NCBI GenBank assembly: GCA_035504175.1
Contig: DATJSJ010000123.1
Span: forward strand, 1-24,426
Origin: DATJSJ01 sp035504175
GTDB taxonomy: Bacteria; Pseudomonadota; Alphaproteobacteria; Acetobacterales; Acetobacteraceae
Length of the DNA: 24,426 nucleotides
Direction: 5' to 3'
Shown here one piece after another: positions 15,230 to 23,482 of the stretch. The number at the start of each line of letters is the position of its first letter. Position 1 is the stretch's first letter. The notes under the pieces were generated by a model, which made no database searches, was not told the DNA's origin, and saw only the letters and a program-made list of their open reading frames with translations. The position numbers and the translations under genes were made by a program.

Positions 15230-16123
15230 TCATGCCGCGGGCGCTGCCCAGTCCGACCGGAGTTGGTCACGGATGGCCCGCAGTCCGATGATCTCCAGGC
15301 CTTCCGCCTGAACCCATTCGGCAATCTGGCCTGACCGGAAGAGCACGTACTCCTCGGTGCGGATATGTGCCTGGGCCGGCTCGATCGCCTCGAAATCGCC
15401 GGGTGCGTTGAAGTGCATCGACAGGAACGTCAGCCCTTCGGGGATGTCCCGGAAAATCTCGCGATACGCCGTCCTGGCATCGGTGCTGCGGTGCCACGGC
15501 GTCTCGTAGACGATCTCGAAGATCGGGAATCCCCTCCCGATCGCCTGCGCGAGCACTGTCTCGTACCGCTCGTTCGACATCGGTCCAGAGTAGCTGCGTG
15601 GATTGTAGGTGTTGTAATCCCGCATGAGAAGAATCGGCAGCTGGTAGTCGACGCCGAGGCGCAGATAGATGTCGACGAACTCGGGGCAAATCACGGTGCC
15701 CATGTGCGCGTCCAGATGCGTGAGATCGAGACCAGCGGCGATCGCGGTATCGATCTGGGCTCGCAGTTCCGCTTCCACGGCGTCCGGCGCCGCGTGTCGG
15801 CGCACATTCGGCACATCCGGCCAGAAATAGCCGAGATCGTCGGTCAGGCCGGCGGATCGTGGCGGGCTGGTCAGCGGTCGCCAGCGGTACGGCTGCTTCT
15901 CACTGGTCAGGGTGAGGTGCACGCCGATGTCAAGCGTTGGGTTGTCCAGGGCCATTTGCAGGGCCTCGGGAAACCACGGGCATGGCGCCATCACGGAGCC
16001 GGAGCTGCACGCACCGAGCGCCGAAAGTTCGACGAAGGCGGTGTTGGCCCCATGGCTCATGCCGACATCGTCCTCGTGAATCACGACGAGACGGCGGCCG
16101 GCGGCAAAATTCTCAAACGTCAT
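15230..16123 (-). CDS. ChbG/YdjC-type carbohydrate deacetylase
   Basis: A 297-residue protein of the YdjC/ChbG/HpnK deacetylase family, metal-dependent hydrolases that remove acetyl groups from N-acetylated sugars. Metal-site residues are visible: Asp18-Asp19 (VIHEDDVG), His69 (DIGVHLTLTSE), and His137 and His141 (LTHLDAHMGT). MHFNAPGDFEAIEP and a C-terminal LRAIRDQL complete the fold. No signal peptide is seen, so it acts in the cytoplasm, presumably on an imported substrate. It is the last gene of the five-gene operon, 34 bp after the ATPase. The true substrate is unknown; chitobiose phosphate and hopanoid-linked GlcNAc are substrates of relatives only. Confidence 0.88.
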   Translation of the reverse strand: MTFENFAAGRRLVVIHEDDVGMSHGANTAFVELSALGACSSGSVMAPCPWFPEALQMALDNPTLDIGVHLTLTSEKQPYRWRPLTSPPRSAGLTDDLGYFWPDVPNVRRHAAPDAVEAELRAQIDTAIAAGLDLTHLDAHMGTVICPEFVDIYLRLGVDYQLPILLMRDYNTYNPRSYSGPMSNERYETVLAQAIGRGFPIFEIVYETPWHRSTDARTAYREIFRDIPEGLTFLSMHFNAPGDFEAIEPAQAHIRTEEYVLFRSGQIAEWVQAEGLEIIGLRAIRDQLRSDWAAPAA

Positions 16124-16157
16124 GTCCTGGCCCTCTGCTTTCCGGTCATGCGCCGGC

Positions 16158-16982
16158 TCACGCGACGCGCGCGACGAGGTCGGTCAGCTCCTCCAGCTCG
16201 ACCTCGTCGCGCCGAAAATGCGCGGCAACCCGCCCCTGCGCCAGCACGGTCAGGTCGTCCGCAACCGAGAGGGCATGACGAAAGTTGTGCGTGATCAAAA
16301 TGACCGCCTGGCCATGATCGCGCGCCTGTACGATGTGATCGAGCACCCGCCCGGCCTGGCGCACCGCCAGTGCCGAAGTCGGCTCGTCGAGCACCAGCAG
16401 CGAAGAGCCGAAGAACATCGCGCGCGCGATCGCCAGTGACTGCCGCTCGCCGCCGGAGATGTTGACGCCGCGTTCGTCGAGTCCGCGTTCCCATCGTACG
16501 CCGAGACGATGCAGCGCCGAACGCGCCATCTCGTCGGCACGCTTGAGGTCGAACCACTTGAACGGCCCAAAACCCTTTTGCGGTTCGCGGCCAAGCACGA
16601 CGTTGCGTGTCACCGACAGCAGTTCGCAGACGGCGAGGTCCTGAAACACCGTCGCGATTCCGAGCTCGCGGGCATGTGCCGGGTTGCCGAAGGTGACCGG
16701 CTTGCCGCGGAAATGCAGGGCTCCGCGGTCAGGCGGGAACACGCCCGAGAGGATTTTTATCAACGTCGACTTGCCGGCGCCGTTGTCGCCAAGCAGCGCC
16801 AGGATGCGGCCGGCATAGGCCTTCAGCGACACGTCGACCAGCGCGGTGGTGGCACCGAACGCCTTCGAGATGCCGACGGCCTCGATGACCGGAACGGCAC
16901 CCGGCGGGATCGGCTCGATCTGGCGGCGCGGCGTGCCGAGATCGTGGCCGCTGCCGGCCGGCAGCTTCGGCGCGGCGCTCAT
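16158..16982 (-). CDS. Sugar-type ABC transporter ATP-binding protein (single domain)
   Basis: A 274-residue ABC ATPase. Walker A is GDNGAGKST (65-73), the Q-loop is in TVFQDLAV (111-118), the signature is ISGGER (175-180), Walker B is LLVLDEP (195-201) and the H-loop is ITHNF (230-234). It has one nucleotide-binding domain, like FrcA, and not the two fused domains of RbsA or XylG, so it should dimerise. An N-terminal tail of about 30 residues precedes the domain. Start is ATG 16980-16982, overlapping the permease stop as ATGA, so the two are translationally coupled. The frame stays open upstream, but that part lies inside the permease gene. It energises uptake by the operon's permease. Confidence 0.94.
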   Translation of the reverse strand: MSAAPKLPAGSGHDLGTPRRQIEPIPPGAVPVIEAVGISKAFGATTALVDVSLKAYAGRILALLGDNGAGKSTLIKILSGVFPPDRGALHFRGKPVTFGNPAHARELGIATVFQDLAVCELLSVTRNVVLGREPQKGFGPFKWFDLKRADEMARSALHRLGVRWERGLDERGVNISGGERQSLAIARAMFFGSSLLVLDEPTSALAVRQAGRVLDHIVQARDHGQAVILITHNFRHALSVADDLTVLAQGRVAAHFRRDEVELEELTDLVARVA

Positions 16983-18127
16983 CGCTGCGGCTCCTCGAAA
17001 CGCAGTGTCGCGATGTCGGAGGCAGCGGCGTCTCCGCGGTCGGCTTCGGCGGAGACGATCGCCGCATCGGCGGCTTCGCTGCTGCGCCGGAAGCCGGCCA
17101 GCGGCTTCGACCGCGCCATGCGGCGCGCGACCTGGGTGTTCAGGATCACGGCGCCGACCACGATGGCCCCGGTCAATGTCTTGAAGAAATGGCCCGGCGC
17201 GCCCGCGAGCACGAGACCGACCTGGATCATGCCGAAGGTGATCGCGCCGAGAACCGTGCCGATCACGCTGCCGTATCCGCCGGAGAGCAGCGTGCCGCCG
17301 ATGACGGTGACAGCCACCGCCTGCAACTCCATGCCATCGCCGCGCAGCGCATCGACCGAGGAGAACCGCGCCACCTGGATCACGCCGGACACGGCACCGA
17401 GTGCCGAGGTCAGCATGAACAGGATGATCGTGACGCGGTCGACTGGCACGCCGAGATTGCGGGCCGCCTGCTCGTTCTGGCCGCGCGCCTGCGTCCAGTT
17501 GCCGAATCGCGTGCGTGACAGCAGGAACGTGCCGAGGGCACCGATCGCGAAGAACCACGCCATCGACATCCGGAACCCGTCCAGCAGCGGGCCCGACATG
17601 ATCGCCTTGAAGTCAGCCGGGATCGTCACGGTCATCGGGAATCCGCCGGTCAGCGCGATGAGCACGCCGCGCCAGATCAGCATCGTGCCGAGCGTGACCA
17701 CGAACGAATGGATGCGGAACCGGACCACCAGGACGCCGTTGATCGCCCCCAGTCCCGCACCGGCGGCGACGGCTGCCGGGGCCGCGATGATCGGCGGCAT
17801 GCCCCAGTCGCGCATCAGCACGACCGCGACGTACGAGGTGAGGCCGAGCACCGCGCCGACCGAGAGGTCGAAATGGCCGCCGATCATCAGCAGGGTCACC
17901 CCGATGCTGACGATGCCCAGCTCGGCGGCCACCGCCATGATGCTGATATAGGTGAGCTTGGTCGGAAACAGCTCGGGGCTGAGAATGGTGAAAACGACGT
18001 AGAGGATCACCACCGCGGCGAGCGAGGTCGCTTCCGGGCGCAGCAGGAAGCGCCGTATCGCCTCGCCGTAGCGGGCGCGCCGGGTCGGCGCAGCGTACGT
18101 GGGGCCCGGCTCGGGATCCTGTGGCAT
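16979..18127 (-). CDS. Sugar-type ABC transporter permease (RbsC/FrcC-like)
   Basis: A 382-residue inner-membrane permease of the branched-chain/ribose type (BPD_transp_2), with about eight to ten hydrophobic helices. Typical blocks are IMAVAAELGIVSIGVTLLMI, GGHFDLSVGAVLGL, NGVLVVRFRIHSFVVTLGTM, GGTLLSGGYGSVIGTVLGA and IQVGLVLAGAPGHFFKTLTGA. The FDLSVG motif matches the conserved D(L)SVG of sugar permeases. The start ATG at 18125-18127 is preferred; a GTG at 18184 in the same frame would add 19 residues. The C-terminal tail is long and acidic. It pairs with the ATPase downstream and the binding protein upstream. Confidence 0.93.
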   Translation of the reverse strand: MPQDPEPGPTYAAPTRRARYGEAIRRFLLRPEATSLAAVVILYVVFTILSPELFPTKLTYISIMAVAAELGIVSIGVTLLMIGGHFDLSVGAVLGLTSYVAVVLMRDWGMPPIIAAPAAVAAGAGLGAINGVLVVRFRIHSFVVTLGTMLIWRGVLIALTGGFPMTVTIPADFKAIMSGPLLDGFRMSMAWFFAIGALGTFLLSRTRFGNWTQARGQNEQAARNLGVPVDRVTIILFMLTSALGAVSGVIQVARFSSVDALRGDGMELQAVAVTVIGGTLLSGGYGSVIGTVLGAITFGMIQVGLVLAGAPGHFFKTLTGAIVVGAVILNTQVARRMARSKPLAGFRRSSEAADAAIVSAEADRGDAAASDIATLRFEEPQR

Positions 18128-18199
18128 GAACTGTACGCCTGGTACGCGGGGGAACGGCTGGCGCCGTTTCCCCGCACTGTCCACCCGGCCAGGGCAGGA

Positions 18200-18221
18200 T
18201 CACTCCGACCGTGCGGAGTGA
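18200..18221. repeat. Hairpin between binding-protein and permease genes
   Basis: TCACTCCG (18200-18207) pairs exactly with CGGAGTGA (18214-18221) around a six-base loop. There is no T-run, so it is not a plain terminator. It lies in the 164-bp spacer between the binding-protein and permease genes. Hairpins in such spacers of other ABC operons stabilise the upstream mRNA so that the binding protein is made in excess; that role here is inferred. Confidence 0.7.
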
Positions 18222-18291
18222 CGCCGCCCTAGCGATTTGTCGTCAGCCCATGATCCACGCCTTCGGAGTTTCGACCTGCGGCGATCATGAT

Positions 18292-19296
18292 CTAGCGATA
18301 GCCCTCCTTGACCAGGGCTGCGACGCGCTTGACGTTGGAGGCGTCGACGATCGTCGGCCCGGTCAGGAAGTAGTTCGCCTCGATCAGGCCATACTTGATG
18401 TAGTGCGTCAGCAGGAGCACCGGCATGTAGCCGCGCCAGAACTGTTGCTGGTCGATGGTGAAGGCCTGGCGCCCGTCCTCGATCGCGGCAAGCGACTGGG
18501 CCACGATGTCATAGCCGGTCAGGACCAGGTCCTTGCGGCCGCTGTCCGCCTTGGCCGAGAGAAAGCCGTCGATGACATCGCAGACGCTGGTCGCGGCCTG
18601 CGTGTCCGGGTGCAGCCGCAGGTAGTTGAAGAGCGATTCGGACTGCTGGCCCGGATCCATCGTCAGTTCGAGGAAGTCGGCCTTGATGCCGGCCGCCTTG
18701 AGCGCGGCGATTTCGGAATCGGCGCGATCGCGGCAGGTCGCATCGCCCGGCTGCTGATCGCCGACGACGACACGGCCCTTGACGCCCATCTTGATCAGGC
18801 GCTGCGCCGTGAGCTTGCCGGCGGCACGCTCATCGGAGCCGGTGCGGAACAGGTAGATGTCGTTGGGATCGCGAACCTGTGCGCCGGCGGGCGGCGCCGC
18901 CGCGCTGCCGAAGGCGATGCCGGCAGCCTTGGCGGCGGCGGCGACTTCGGCATAGGCCGAGTCGGCCGCAAAGGCGCAGAGCGCGATGCCGTCGGCTTTG
19001 GCGGCGATCGCTTCCTCGATCTTCTCGACCTGGTTGGGGATGGTGAGCTGGTCGGGATAGATATAGGTGACGGAGACGCCGAGATTCCGGCCGGCCTCCG
19101 CCGCGCCGCGCGCCAGGTAGCCGTGGAAGCCGGTCGGTGCGGCGCAGCCGACGAAATAGATCTTGATCTGCTTGTCAGCGGCCTTCGCCTGCGGCAAGCC
19201 GCCGGCGAGCAGCACCAGGCCGGCACACATCGCCAGTCCGCCGACCGAGTGCGACAAAAGCCCTCTCAGCCACGGCAACTGTCCACGGACGCGCAT
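18292..19296 (-). CDS. Sugar-type ABC transporter periplasmic substrate-binding protein
   Basis: A 334-residue binding protein of the ribose-binding type (Peripla_BP_4). A signal peptide with a hydrophobic core (LAMCAGLVLLAGGL) is cut at about AKA-AD, residues 39-40. The mature part begins KIYFVGCAAPTGFHGYLARG. TIPNQVEKIEEAIAAKADGIAL and GSDERAAGKLTAQRLI are typical fold blocks. The C-terminal hinge-strand region has FTIDQQQFWRGYMPV, where the aromatic residues may stack on a sugar. AAGGGGG stands about 9 bp before the ATG. It starts 36 bp after the aminotransferase stop. The ligand cannot be told from sequence. Confidence 0.92.
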   Translation of the reverse strand: MRVRGQLPWLRGLLSHSVGGLAMCAGLVLLAGGLPQAKAADKQIKIYFVGCAAPTGFHGYLARGAAEAGRNLGVSVTYIYPDQLTIPNQVEKIEEAIAAKADGIALCAFAADSAYAEVAAAAKAAGIAFGSAAAPPAGAQVRDPNDIYLFRTGSDERAAGKLTAQRLIKMGVKGRVVVGDQQPGDATCRDRADSEIAALKAAGIKADFLELTMDPGQQSESLFNYLRLHPDTQAATSVCDVIDGFLSAKADSGRKDLVLTGYDIVAQSLAAIEDGRQAFTIDQQQFWRGYMPVLLLTHYIKYGLIEANYFLTGPTIVDASNVKRVAALVKEGYR

Positions 19297-19332
19297 TTCT
19301 TTGGCCCCCTTCGCTGTGTTCCCTGTAGCCTC

Positions 19333-20622
19333 TCAAGCGTCGACCTTGAGGTCGAATTTCTGGGCGTCGATTGGCGTGAAGTTGCGGATCTCGGCATCTT
19401 CGCGCGGCAGGCCGGCGAACACGACGCGCGCGGCCTCGCCGATGTTGTGCACGATGTCGGCGATGTCCGCCGCGCTGTGCTGCGGATGCGTGCCGACCAT
19501 CACCGTGCGGTTCAGGATCTCGAGCGAGCGGCTGCACATCTCCCGGGAGTAGCTGCGGCGGCACTCTGCATTCGCCGGCATGTCGAACGGATTCATCGCC
19601 GGATGCGCGGCGCCGGCGCCCATGAGCACCTGATCCCACTCGGTGTAGTTGTGGCGCCCGGTCTTGCCGGCGATGACGCTCGGGAAGACCTGGACGAACC
19701 GCGCGGCCGCCTCCGCCGATGGCAGGCTGAGCATCACCTGCGTCGCACAATCGTGGTCCGGGCTGTTCATCGGCGCGACGGCCAGGCCGAGATTGCCGAG
19801 CGGCGCAATCCCCGCGAGGATCGTCCTGCGCTCCCGGCGCATCGCCTCGATCATGCCGTCGAGCCGATCGAGCTGCACGTTCAGCATCGCGCCCATCAAT
19901 TCGGAGGCCCGGGCGCCATTGCCGGAGAACGGCTTTACGGCGTCGTTGCGACCCTGCCAGTAGAAATGGCAGGGATCGATGGCGCAGCGCGCACGTTCGG
20001 CCAGCACGTCATCGTTGACCGCGACGCCGCCACCTTCGCCGCAGGTCATGTTCTTGAAATAGTTGAAGCTGAAGCAGCCGAGATGGCCGACGCTGCCGAA
20101 TTTCCTGCCGTTGTAGCCGCCGCCGACGCCCTGGCAGGCATCCTCGATGACAATCAGCCCATGCTTCGCGGCGACTGCCATCAGCGCGTCCATGTCGCAC
20201 GCGGCGCCCCACATGTGCACCGGAATGACGGCGCGAGTCCGTTTGCCGACCGCCGCATCGACCGCGACCGGGTCGAGCGTGAGGCTCTCGTCGATATCGA
20301 CGATGACCGGGATCGCGCCGACGCTGAGCACCGAGGTCGCCGTCGCCATGTAGGTATGGGCCGGAATGATGACCTCGTCGCCAGGCCCGAGGCCGGCCGC
20401 CGTCATCGCCGCCGCCAACGCGTTGCTGCCGCTTGCGGCCAGGGCAAAATGCTTGCAGCCCAGATACTTGGCGTAGCGCGCCTCGAACCGTTCGCACTCG
20501 CTGGCGGGGCCGTAGCGGAACAGCGCGCCGGAGCGAATGACCCGGGCTATCGCCTCGATTTCCTCCTCGCCGACAACGTACATGGCGGACGAACCCCACA
20601 ATGGTGCGCTCAAGCGAACCAC
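19333..20622 (-). CDS. DegT/DnrJ/EryC1/StrS-family PLP aminotransferase
   Basis: A 429-residue sugar aminotransferase-fold protein. It has the PLP-phosphate region LAASGSNALAAAM (61-73), IEDACQGVGGGY (159-170) and the PLP lysine Lys190 in FSFNYFKNMTCGEGG, so it looks active. The family moves an amino group between glutamine or glutamate and a keto sugar or keto cyclitol. Its N-terminus (LSAPLWGSSAMYVVGEEEIEAI) resembles the aminocyclitol-type branch. No ATG precedes this conserved part, so the start is GTG at 20622 or TTG at 20613; ATG 20583 would cut conserved residues. First gene of the transporter operon. With an importer and no nucleotide-sugar genes, a catabolic (deaminating) role is plausible. 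Confidence 0.9.
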   Translation of the reverse strand: MVRLSAPLWGSSAMYVVGEEEIEAIARVIRSGALFRYGPASECERFEARYAKYLGCKHFALAASGSNALAAAMTAAGLGPGDEVIIPAHTYMATATSVLSVGAIPVIVDIDESLTLDPVAVDAAVGKRTRAVIPVHMWGAACDMDALMAVAAKHGLIVIEDACQGVGGGYNGRKFGSVGHLGCFSFNYFKNMTCGEGGGVAVNDDVLAERARCAIDPCHFYWQGRNDAVKPFSGNGARASELMGAMLNVQLDRLDGMIEAMRRERRTILAGIAPLGNLGLAVAPMNSPDHDCATQVMLSLPSAEAAARFVQVFPSVIAGKTGRHNYTEWDQVLMGAGAAHPAMNPFDMPANAECRRSYSREMCSRSLEILNRTVMVGTHPQHSAADIADIVHNIGEAARVVFAGLPREDAEIRNFTPIDAQKFDLKVDA

Positions 20623-20841
20623 TCTAACGCCGCTTTCGTTGCCACCCTAGAGCCAATTCGGGCTGGCGATGGGACCGATCAGCCGGAATGTCGGGCATCC
20701 GGGCGCCGTTCGCTCGGCCGCCCCGAAGGTCGCTGGCAGGGTCCCGATCGCTCCCGTGGCCGTCGCCACGTCCGACGCGGCGCAGCCGGGCAGCGGGGCG
20801 CGCTCCGGCTTCTTCCGGCGGTCGATCGAGATCGGCCGCGT

Positions 20842-22182
20842 TCAGCCGGCGCCGACGAAGCGCTCCAGCCAGTGGATCGTGTAGTTGCCGGCCTGGAAGT
20901 CCGGATCATCGACGATGCGGCGGTGCAGCGGCAGCGTCGTCTTGATGCCGACGATCGCGAACTCGTCGATCGCGCGGCGCAACCGGTTGATCGCCTCGGC
21001 GCGGGTGCGGGCGTGCACGATCAGCTTCGCGACCATGCTGTCGTAGAAAGGCGGCACGCGGTATCCGGCATAGAGCGCGGAGTCGACGCGCACGCCGAGC
21101 CCACCGGGCGCGTGGTACGCTTCGATGCGGCCGGCATTCGGCGTGAAGGTCTCCGGATCCTCGGCGGTCACCCGGCATTCGATGGCATGGCCGGAGAAGC
21201 TGATATCGGACTGGTCGTAGCCGAGCGGCTCGCCGGCGGCGATGCGGATCTGTTCGCGCACCAGGTCGACGTCGCAGACCATCTCGGTGACCGGATGCTC
21301 GACCTGCAGGCGGGTGTTCATCTCGATGAAGGCGAACTTTCCGTCCTGGTACAGGAACTCGAGCGTGCCGGCATTGCGGTAGCCGAGCCGGCTCAGCGCC
21401 GACGTCACCACCTCGCCCAGCGCGTCACGGGCGGCAGGACTGAGTGCCGGCGATCCCGCCTCCTCCAGCAGCTTCTGATGCCGGCGCTGCAGGCTGCAGT
21501 CGCGCTCGCCGAAATGCACCACGTCGCCGTAGCGGTCGGCCAGCACCTGCAACTCGATATGGCGCGGCCGGTCGAGATATTTCTCGAGGTAGACGGCATC
21601 GTTGCCGAACGCCGCGAGCGCCTCGGCGCGGGCGACGCGCCAGGCTTCCTCGAGCGTGTCCGGCGCGTCGGCGCGCTTCATGCCGCGCCCGCCGCCACCG
21701 GCCGCGGCCTTGACCAGCACCGGGTAGCCGAGCCGGTCGGCGACGCGGCGCGCCTCGTCGAGATCGGTGACGGCCCCTTCCGAGCCCGGCACCAGCGGCA
21801 CGCCGAGCGAGGCCATCGCCGCCTTGGCCGCGATCTTGTCGCCCATCTGGCGAATGTGCTCGGGCAGCGGGCCGATGAAGGTGAGCCCATGCGCCGCCAC
21901 CATCTCGGCGAAGCTGGCATTCTCCGACAGGAAGCCGTAGCCGGGATGGATCGCGTCGGCGCCGGTGATGATCGCGGCGGACAGGATCGCCGCGGTGTTG
22001 AGATAGCTCTCCCGCGCCGCCGGCGGCCCGATGCAGACGCTCTCATCGGCGAGGCGGACATGCATCGCCGAGGCGTCGGCGGTGGAATGCACGGCGACGG
22101 TCGGGATGCCGAGCTCGCGGCAGGCGCGCTGGATACGCAGCGCGATCTCGCCCCGATTGGCGATCAGAATCTTGCCGAACAC
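20842..22182 (-). CDS. accC: Acetyl-CoA carboxylase, biotin carboxylase subunit
   Basis: A 446-residue ATP-grasp enzyme that carboxylates the biotin on AccB with bicarbonate and ATP, the first half of malonyl-CoA synthesis. The start MFGKILIANRGEIALRI is classic. Further landmarks are HPGYGFLSENASFAE (79-93), the glycine-rich ATP loop KAAAGGGGRGM, GERDCSLQRRHQKLLEEAGS and the active-site block FIEMNTRLQVEHPVTE. The length equals E. coli AccC. It lies 61 bp downstream of accB on the same strand. The accA and accD genes of the carboxyltransferase are not in the window. Confidence 0.98.
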   Translation of the reverse strand: MFGKILIANRGEIALRIQRACRELGIPTVAVHSTADASAMHVRLADESVCIGPPAARESYLNTAAILSAAIITGADAIHPGYGFLSENASFAEMVAAHGLTFIGPLPEHIRQMGDKIAAKAAMASLGVPLVPGSEGAVTDLDEARRVADRLGYPVLVKAAAGGGGRGMKRADAPDTLEEAWRVARAEALAAFGNDAVYLEKYLDRPRHIELQVLADRYGDVVHFGERDCSLQRRHQKLLEEAGSPALSPAARDALGEVVTSALSRLGYRNAGTLEFLYQDGKFAFIEMNTRLQVEHPVTEMVCDVDLVREQIRIAAGEPLGYDQSDISFSGHAIECRVTAEDPETFTPNAGRIEAYHAPGGLGVRVDSALYAGYRVPPFYDSMVAKLIVHARTRAEAINRLRRAIDEFAIVGIKTTLPLHRRIVDDPDFQAGNYTIHWLERFVGAG

Positions 22183-22243
22183 CGCGCTCAGCCTCGCGGG
22201 CCGGTCGCAACGCAGCCCGGCGGGCGGACCGGGCGGCGCATGG

Positions 22244-22711
22244 TCAGTCGATCACCATCAGCGGCTCGCCGTACTCGACCGGGGTGCCGGAGGCGGCGAG
22301 GATGCGCGTCACCGTGCCGGCACGTGGCGCGCGGATCTGGTTGAAGGTCTTCATCGCCTCGATCAGCAGCAGCGTCTGCCCGGCGGCGACGGTGCGGCCG
22401 ACGGCGACGTAAGGCTCCGCGCCGGGTTCCGGGGCGAGGTAGACGATGCCGACCATCGGGCTCAGCACGGCGCCGGGATGCGTCGCCAGGTCCTCCTCGG
22501 CGGCGGCGGTGGCCTGGGCGCCGGCCGCGGCTGCAGCCGGGGCAGCCGCGGGCGGCGCGGCCGCGACATGCACCGGCGCGGTCATCACCGGCTGGCGGAC
22601 GACGCGGATGCGGCTGTCCTTCTCCGCCACCTCGATTTCGGTGAGCCCGGTCTCGACCAGGATGTCGGCGAGGGCGCGGATGCTGTCCGGGTCGAAGGGG
22701 AAGCGGGTCAT
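22244..22711 (-). CDS. accB: Acetyl-CoA carboxylase, biotin carboxyl carrier protein
   Basis: A 155-residue carrier protein. The biotinylated lysine is Lys121 in EAMKTFN, the usual EAMK motif; the domain runs from about residue 79 (HPGAVLSPMVGIVYLAPEPG, with the thumb region typical of AccB) to the end. The N-terminal part (1-40) is joined by a flexible Ala/Pro linker at about 49-71. The start ATG at 22709-22711 overlaps the aroQ stop as ATGA, so translation is coupled to aroQ. Biotin is added by BirA, which is not in this window. Confidence 0.97.
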   Translation of the reverse strand: MTRFPFDPDSIRALADILVETGLTEIEVAEKDSRIRVVRQPVMTAPVHVAAAPPAAAPAAAAAGAQATAAAEEDLATHPGAVLSPMVGIVYLAPEPGAEPYVAVGRTVAAGQTLLLIEAMKTFNQIRAPRAGTVTRILAASGTPVEYGEPLMVID

Positions 22712-23172
22712 GCGCCCTCCTCGCGGAGCAGCTCCGCCATCGCGGTCAGCGCCAGCGCGTAGCCATGCACTCCGAGCCCGCATATCACCCCCGACGCGAC
22801 GCGTGAGACGAAGGAATGATGCCGGAACTCCTCGCGGCGGTGGATGTTCGTCAGGTGCACCTCGATCACCGGCAGGTCGGTCGCCAGCAGCGCGTCCATC
22901 AACGCGACCGAGGTGTGGCTGAAGCCGGCGGGGTTGATCACGATACCGGAAGCGCTGCTGCGGGCCTCCTGCACCCAGGAGATCAGCTCTCCCTCGGCGT
23001 TGCTCTGCCGGAAGTCGATGGCAAGACCGAGGCGCTCGGCGGTCTCGGCGCAAAGCTGCTCGACGTCGTCGAGCGTGGCGCGGCCATAGACATCCGGCTG
23101 GCGGGTGCCGAGCAGGTTGAGGTTGGGTCCGTTGAGCACGGCGATGAGCGGCAGCTCGTCAGGCGGGAGCAT
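22708..23172 (-). CDS. aroQ: Type II 3-dehydroquinate dehydratase
   Basis: A 154-residue type II dehydroquinase, which turns 3-dehydroquinate into 3-dehydroshikimate in the shikimate pathway. Family blocks are VLNGPNLNLLGTRQPDVYG (with the catalytic Tyr and the Arg of the flexible loop), RQSNAEGELISWV, VINPAGFSHTSVALMDAL and EVHLTNIHRREEFRHHS (with the catalytic His). ATG 23172 gives the usual length; ATG 23190 would add six residues and cannot be ruled out. It leads the aroQ-accB-accC operon, an order common in alphaproteobacteria, and is divergent from thiS with 103 bp between. Confidence 0.96.
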   Translation of the reverse strand: MLPPDELPLIAVLNGPNLNLLGTRQPDVYGRATLDDVEQLCAETAERLGLAIDFRQSNAEGELISWVQEARSSASGIVINPAGFSHTSVALMDALLATDLPVIEVHLTNIHRREEFRHHSFVSRVASGVICGLGVHGYALALTAMAELLREEGA

Positions 23173-23275
23173 GGCAGCGGGGCCTAGCATGCTCACTGGC
23201 GCCGGTCCAAGGGCCTGGGGCCCGTCCGGCCGCCGCTTGCTTGTGATGCCGGGAGCGGCAACCCATACTCCGCGC

Positions 23276-23479
23276 ATGCTGGAGCTGACGCTGAACGGCG
23301 AGGCGCGGCGGCTGGAAGCGCCGCTGACGGTCGCCTCCCTGCTTGCCTCGCTGGGGCTGGACACCCGCAAGGTGGCGGTGGAGCGCAACGAGGAGATCGT
23401 GCCGCGATCCCGCTACGCGGAAACCTGGCTCGCGCCGGGCGACGCGCTGGAGATCGTGCATTTCATTGGCGGAGGATGA
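23276..23479 (+). CDS. thiS: Thiamin sulfur carrier protein ThiS
   Basis: A 67-residue ubiquitin-like sulfur carrier. It begins MLELTLNGEARRLEAP and has VASLLASLGL, VAVERNEEIVPRS and the C-terminal LEIVHFIGGG. The terminal Gly-Gly is converted to a thiocarboxylate that gives sulfur to ThiG for the thiazole of thiamin. The ATG 23276 start fits the family length; no strong ribosome site is seen before it. The GGCGGAGGATGA that codes for the final glycines and stop also serves as the ribosome site for thiG. A TPP riboswitch was looked for upstream and not found. Confidence 0.95.
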   Translation: MLELTLNGEARRLEAPLTVASLLASLGLDTRKVAVERNEEIVPRSRYAETWLAPGDALEIVHFIGGG

Positions 23480-23482
23480 CCC

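Noticed and set aside
18211..22344. An open frame of 1377 codons on the plus strand
   Set aside because: It runs antisense through the binding-protein, DegT and accC genes, all of which have clear family motifs in the other direction. The composition is typical of a shadow frame.
23173..23275. Possible TPP riboswitch before thiS
   Set aside because: The 103 bp contain no CTGAGA-type conserved core and are too short for the full aptamer together with an expression platform.
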